DNA of 7,906 nt, taken from assembly GCF_946885885.1 (NCBI RefSeq), contig NZ_CAMPHN010000190.1, positions 1 to 7,906 on the forward strand. Reading direction: 5' to 3'. Below are positions 6,584-7,906 of the stretch, piece by piece. The position numbers and the translations under genes are program-made. The notes under the pieces were generated by a model, which was not told where the DNA came from, did not search any database, and saw nothing but the letters and a program-made list of their open reading frames with translations. The number at the start of each line of letters is the position of its first letter. Position 1 is the stretch's first letter. Source of the stretch: an uncultured Pseudomonas sp. GTDB lineage: Bacteria; Pseudomonadota; Gammaproteobacteria; Pseudomonadales; Pseudomonadaceae.

Positions 6584-6627
6584 TAGGAGCCAGCTTGCTG
6601 GCGATGCGCTGTTGGCCCTACTACAGG
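6584..6627. repeat. REP sequence with degenerate partner in the transporter-aceK gap
   Basis: Positions 6584-6605 are identical over 22 nt to 2255-2276, the left arm of the other REP element, and include the GCCAGC-TT-GCTGGC hairpin. A decayed opposite arm seems to follow at about 6610-6627 (TTGGCCCTACTACAGG compared with CTGGCTCCTACAGG at the other locus), with almost no spacer. This looks like a collapsed or decayed REPIN. It lies between divergent genes and could affect neither coding region. Confidence 0.75.
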
Positions 6628-6633
6628 TTGAGC

Positions 6634-6659
6634 GGAAACCGCCAAATCAGCGGTTTGCC
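6634..6659. repeat. Inverted repeat upstream of aceK
   Basis: AAACCGC (6636-6642) and GCGGTTT (6650-6656) are perfect complements around a 7-nt AT-rich spacer. The match extends by GG (6634-6635) with CC (6658-6659) if G6657 is bulged. It lies about 110 nt before the aceK start. It may be an operator or a leader hairpin; no regulator can be named. The rest of the 279-bp gap (6490-6768) holds the REP remnant, the ribosome binding sites and an AT-richer stretch (about 6656-6710) likely to contain the aceK promoter, though I could not settle on definite boxes. Confidence 0.45.
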
Positions 6660-6768
6660 GATATTTCGCTGCAATTAAAACCATTTACCGACATTGTTCG
6701 CTTTTCCTCGGCGATGCCACTGGCTAAGCTCGGCGGATTGTCCGTATTTCTTCTCTAGGGGTTCGTTT

Positions 6769-7906
6769 ATGCCACAGCAATGGCCCGCCACCGCTATCGC
6801 CCAGCTTATCCTCGATGGTTTCGACGACTACCGCGAGCGCTTCCGCCAGATCACCAACGGTGCGCGGGTGCGCTTCGAGCAGGCGCAGTGGCAGGAAATT
6901 CAGCAAGCTTCTGCGGCGCGTATTGCACTCTATGAAGAATGCGTCGGCGAAGTTGGCGAGCGTTTGCATCAGGCATACGTGGAGGGGGTGTTGCTGGATG
7001 TCGGCCAGTGGCCGCTGGTCAAGTCGGCCTATATCGCGCTGATCGACCTGCGTTGCGACGACGAGCTGGCGGAGACCTGGTTCAACTCGATTTTCTGCGG
7101 GCTGTTCAGCCATGACCAGATCAACGACGGTTGCATGTTCATTCACACCACCCGCCCGGCGTTGCGCCCCAATACGCCGGCGCCCTTGACCCGGGTGTAC
7201 CGGCCCAAGGGCGATATCGAACAGGCGTTGCGGCAGATTTTCGAGGACTACCGCTTCGAAGTGGCCTACGAAAATTTCGAGCGGGATTTGGCGCGTCTGA
7301 TCAAACAAATGCGCGAGAACCTGCCGGACTGGGTGTGCAAAGACCCGGAGCTGAGCATCGAGCTGTTCTCCTCGCGCCTGTACCGCAACAAGGGCGCCTA
7401 CCTGGTCGGGCGCATCAATACCCGCGACGAGCAATGGCCGTTGGTGATCCCCTTGTTGCACCGTGAGGGGCGCGGCATTCAGATCGACACCCTGATCACC
7501 GACGAGGCGGAGGTGTCGATCATCTTCTCCTTCACCCGTTCCTATTTCATGGTGCGGGTCGGCTATCCGGCGGAGTTCGTCGGCTTCCTCAAGGGCATCC
7601 TGCCGGGTAAGCATGTCGCCGAACTCTACACCTCGATCGGCTTCTACAAACACGGCAAGTCGGAGTTCTACCGCGCGCTGATCAACCATCTGGCCAGCAC
7701 CGACGACAAGTTCATCATGGCGCCGGGCGTGCGCGGCATGGTCATGAGCGTGTTCACCCTGCCGGGTTTCAATACCGTGTTCAAAATCATCAAGGACCGC
7801 TTCTCGCCATCGAAGAACGTCGACCGCGCCACCGTGATCGAGAAGTACCGTCTGGTGAAAACCGTCGACCGGGTAGGGCGCATGGCCGATACCCAGGAGT
7901 TTTCCG
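6769..7906 (+). CDS. aceK: Isocitrate dehydrogenase kinase/phosphatase, 5' part (cut by window edge)
   Basis: AceK reversibly phosphorylates isocitrate dehydrogenase and so controls carbon flow between the TCA cycle and the glyoxylate bypass during growth on acetate or fatty acids. The frame opens with [20 protein letters not shown] and is open for 379 codons to the window end; the family is about 570-600 residues, so roughly the last third is missing only because the window stops. The N-terminal regulatory domain covers about 1-310. The kinase/phosphatase core starts with the ATP loop APGVRGM (318-324), the ATP lysine K339 in VFKIIKDRF, and the VGRMADTQE segment with D374, equivalent to the E. 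coli catalytic Asp371. All three are intact. AGGGG (6757-6761) lies seven nt upstream of the ATG. There is no aceA or aceB upstream, so this is the stand-alone arrangement rather than the enterobacterial aceBAK operon. Identity is very secure. Confidence 0.97.
   Translation, partial: MPQQWPATAIAQLILDGFDDYRERFRQITNGARVRFEQAQWQEIQQASAARIALYEECVGEVGERLHQAYVEGVLLDVGQWPLVKSAYIALIDLRCDDELAETWFNSIFCGLFSHDQINDGCMFIHTTRPALRPNTPAPLTRVYRPKGDIEQALRQIFEDYRFEVAYENFERDLARLIKQMRENLPDWVCKDPELSIELFSSRLYRNKGAYLVGRINTRDEQWPLVIPLLHREGRGIQIDTLITDEAEVSIIFSFTRSYFMVRVGYPAEFVGFLKGILPGKHVAELYTSIGFYKHGKSEFYRALINHLASTDDKFIMAPGVRGMVMSVFTLPGFNTVFKIIKDRFSPSKNVDRATVIEKYRLVKTVDRVGRMADTQEFS

Noticed and set aside
6724..7689. 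A 321-codon open frame on - opposite aceK
   Set aside because: aceK has its diagnostic motifs in frame and a ribosome binding site; the antisense frame is a composition artefact.

Overview
The window reads as an ordinary chromosomal segment of a gammaproteobacterium, most likely a Pseudomonas. The evidence is moderately high GC, GC-ending codons, a CysK of the gammaproteobacterial type, a stand-alone aceK not preceded by aceB/aceA, and short REP-type palindromes built on the TAGGAGCCAGC / GCTGGCGAT pattern common in that genus. The species cannot be named from this. I saw no insertion sequence, phage gene, CRISPR array, tRNA or rRNA.

Layout: (1) a complete DUF2167 membrane-anchored protein gene on + (13-987), closed by a strong hairpin that also serves the convergent gene next to it; (2) three genes on the - strand, read right to left: a DUF748/AsmA-like anchored periplasmic protein (4418-3330), a MoxR-type AAA+ ATPase (3201-2356) and a CoxE-like von Willebrand A (VWA) protein (2206-1028); (3) cysK on + (4540-5514), divergent from the DUF748 gene across 121 bp; (4) a 7-nt-iterated inverted repeat between cysK and a convergent EamA/DMT-family transporter gene on - (6489-5602, GTG start); (5) aceK on + (6769 to the window end), cut by the edge after about 379 codons.

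Functional reading: the MoxR ATPase and the VWA protein form a classic chaperone-like pair, in which the AAA+ ring remodels or activates a client presented by the metal-binding VWA partner. Their client is unknown and no obvious one lies in the window. A good sigma70-like promoter sits just upstream of moxR, so the pair can be transcribed independently of the DUF748 gene. A REPIN-like element (inverted REP pair), with one arm split by 14 nt, separates moxR from the VWA gene. cysK makes cysteine from O-acetylserine and sulfide. aceK switches isocitrate dehydrogenase between the TCA cycle and the glyoxylate shunt. These two are housekeeping genes with no evident link to the MoxR/VWA pair.

There is no convincing sign of a novel system. 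The most worthwhile items are the MoxR-VWA pair with a Gly-substituted metal site, the split REPIN inside it, and three unassigned inverted repeats (3309-3323, 4497-4509, 6634-6659) that could be operators or small hairpins.
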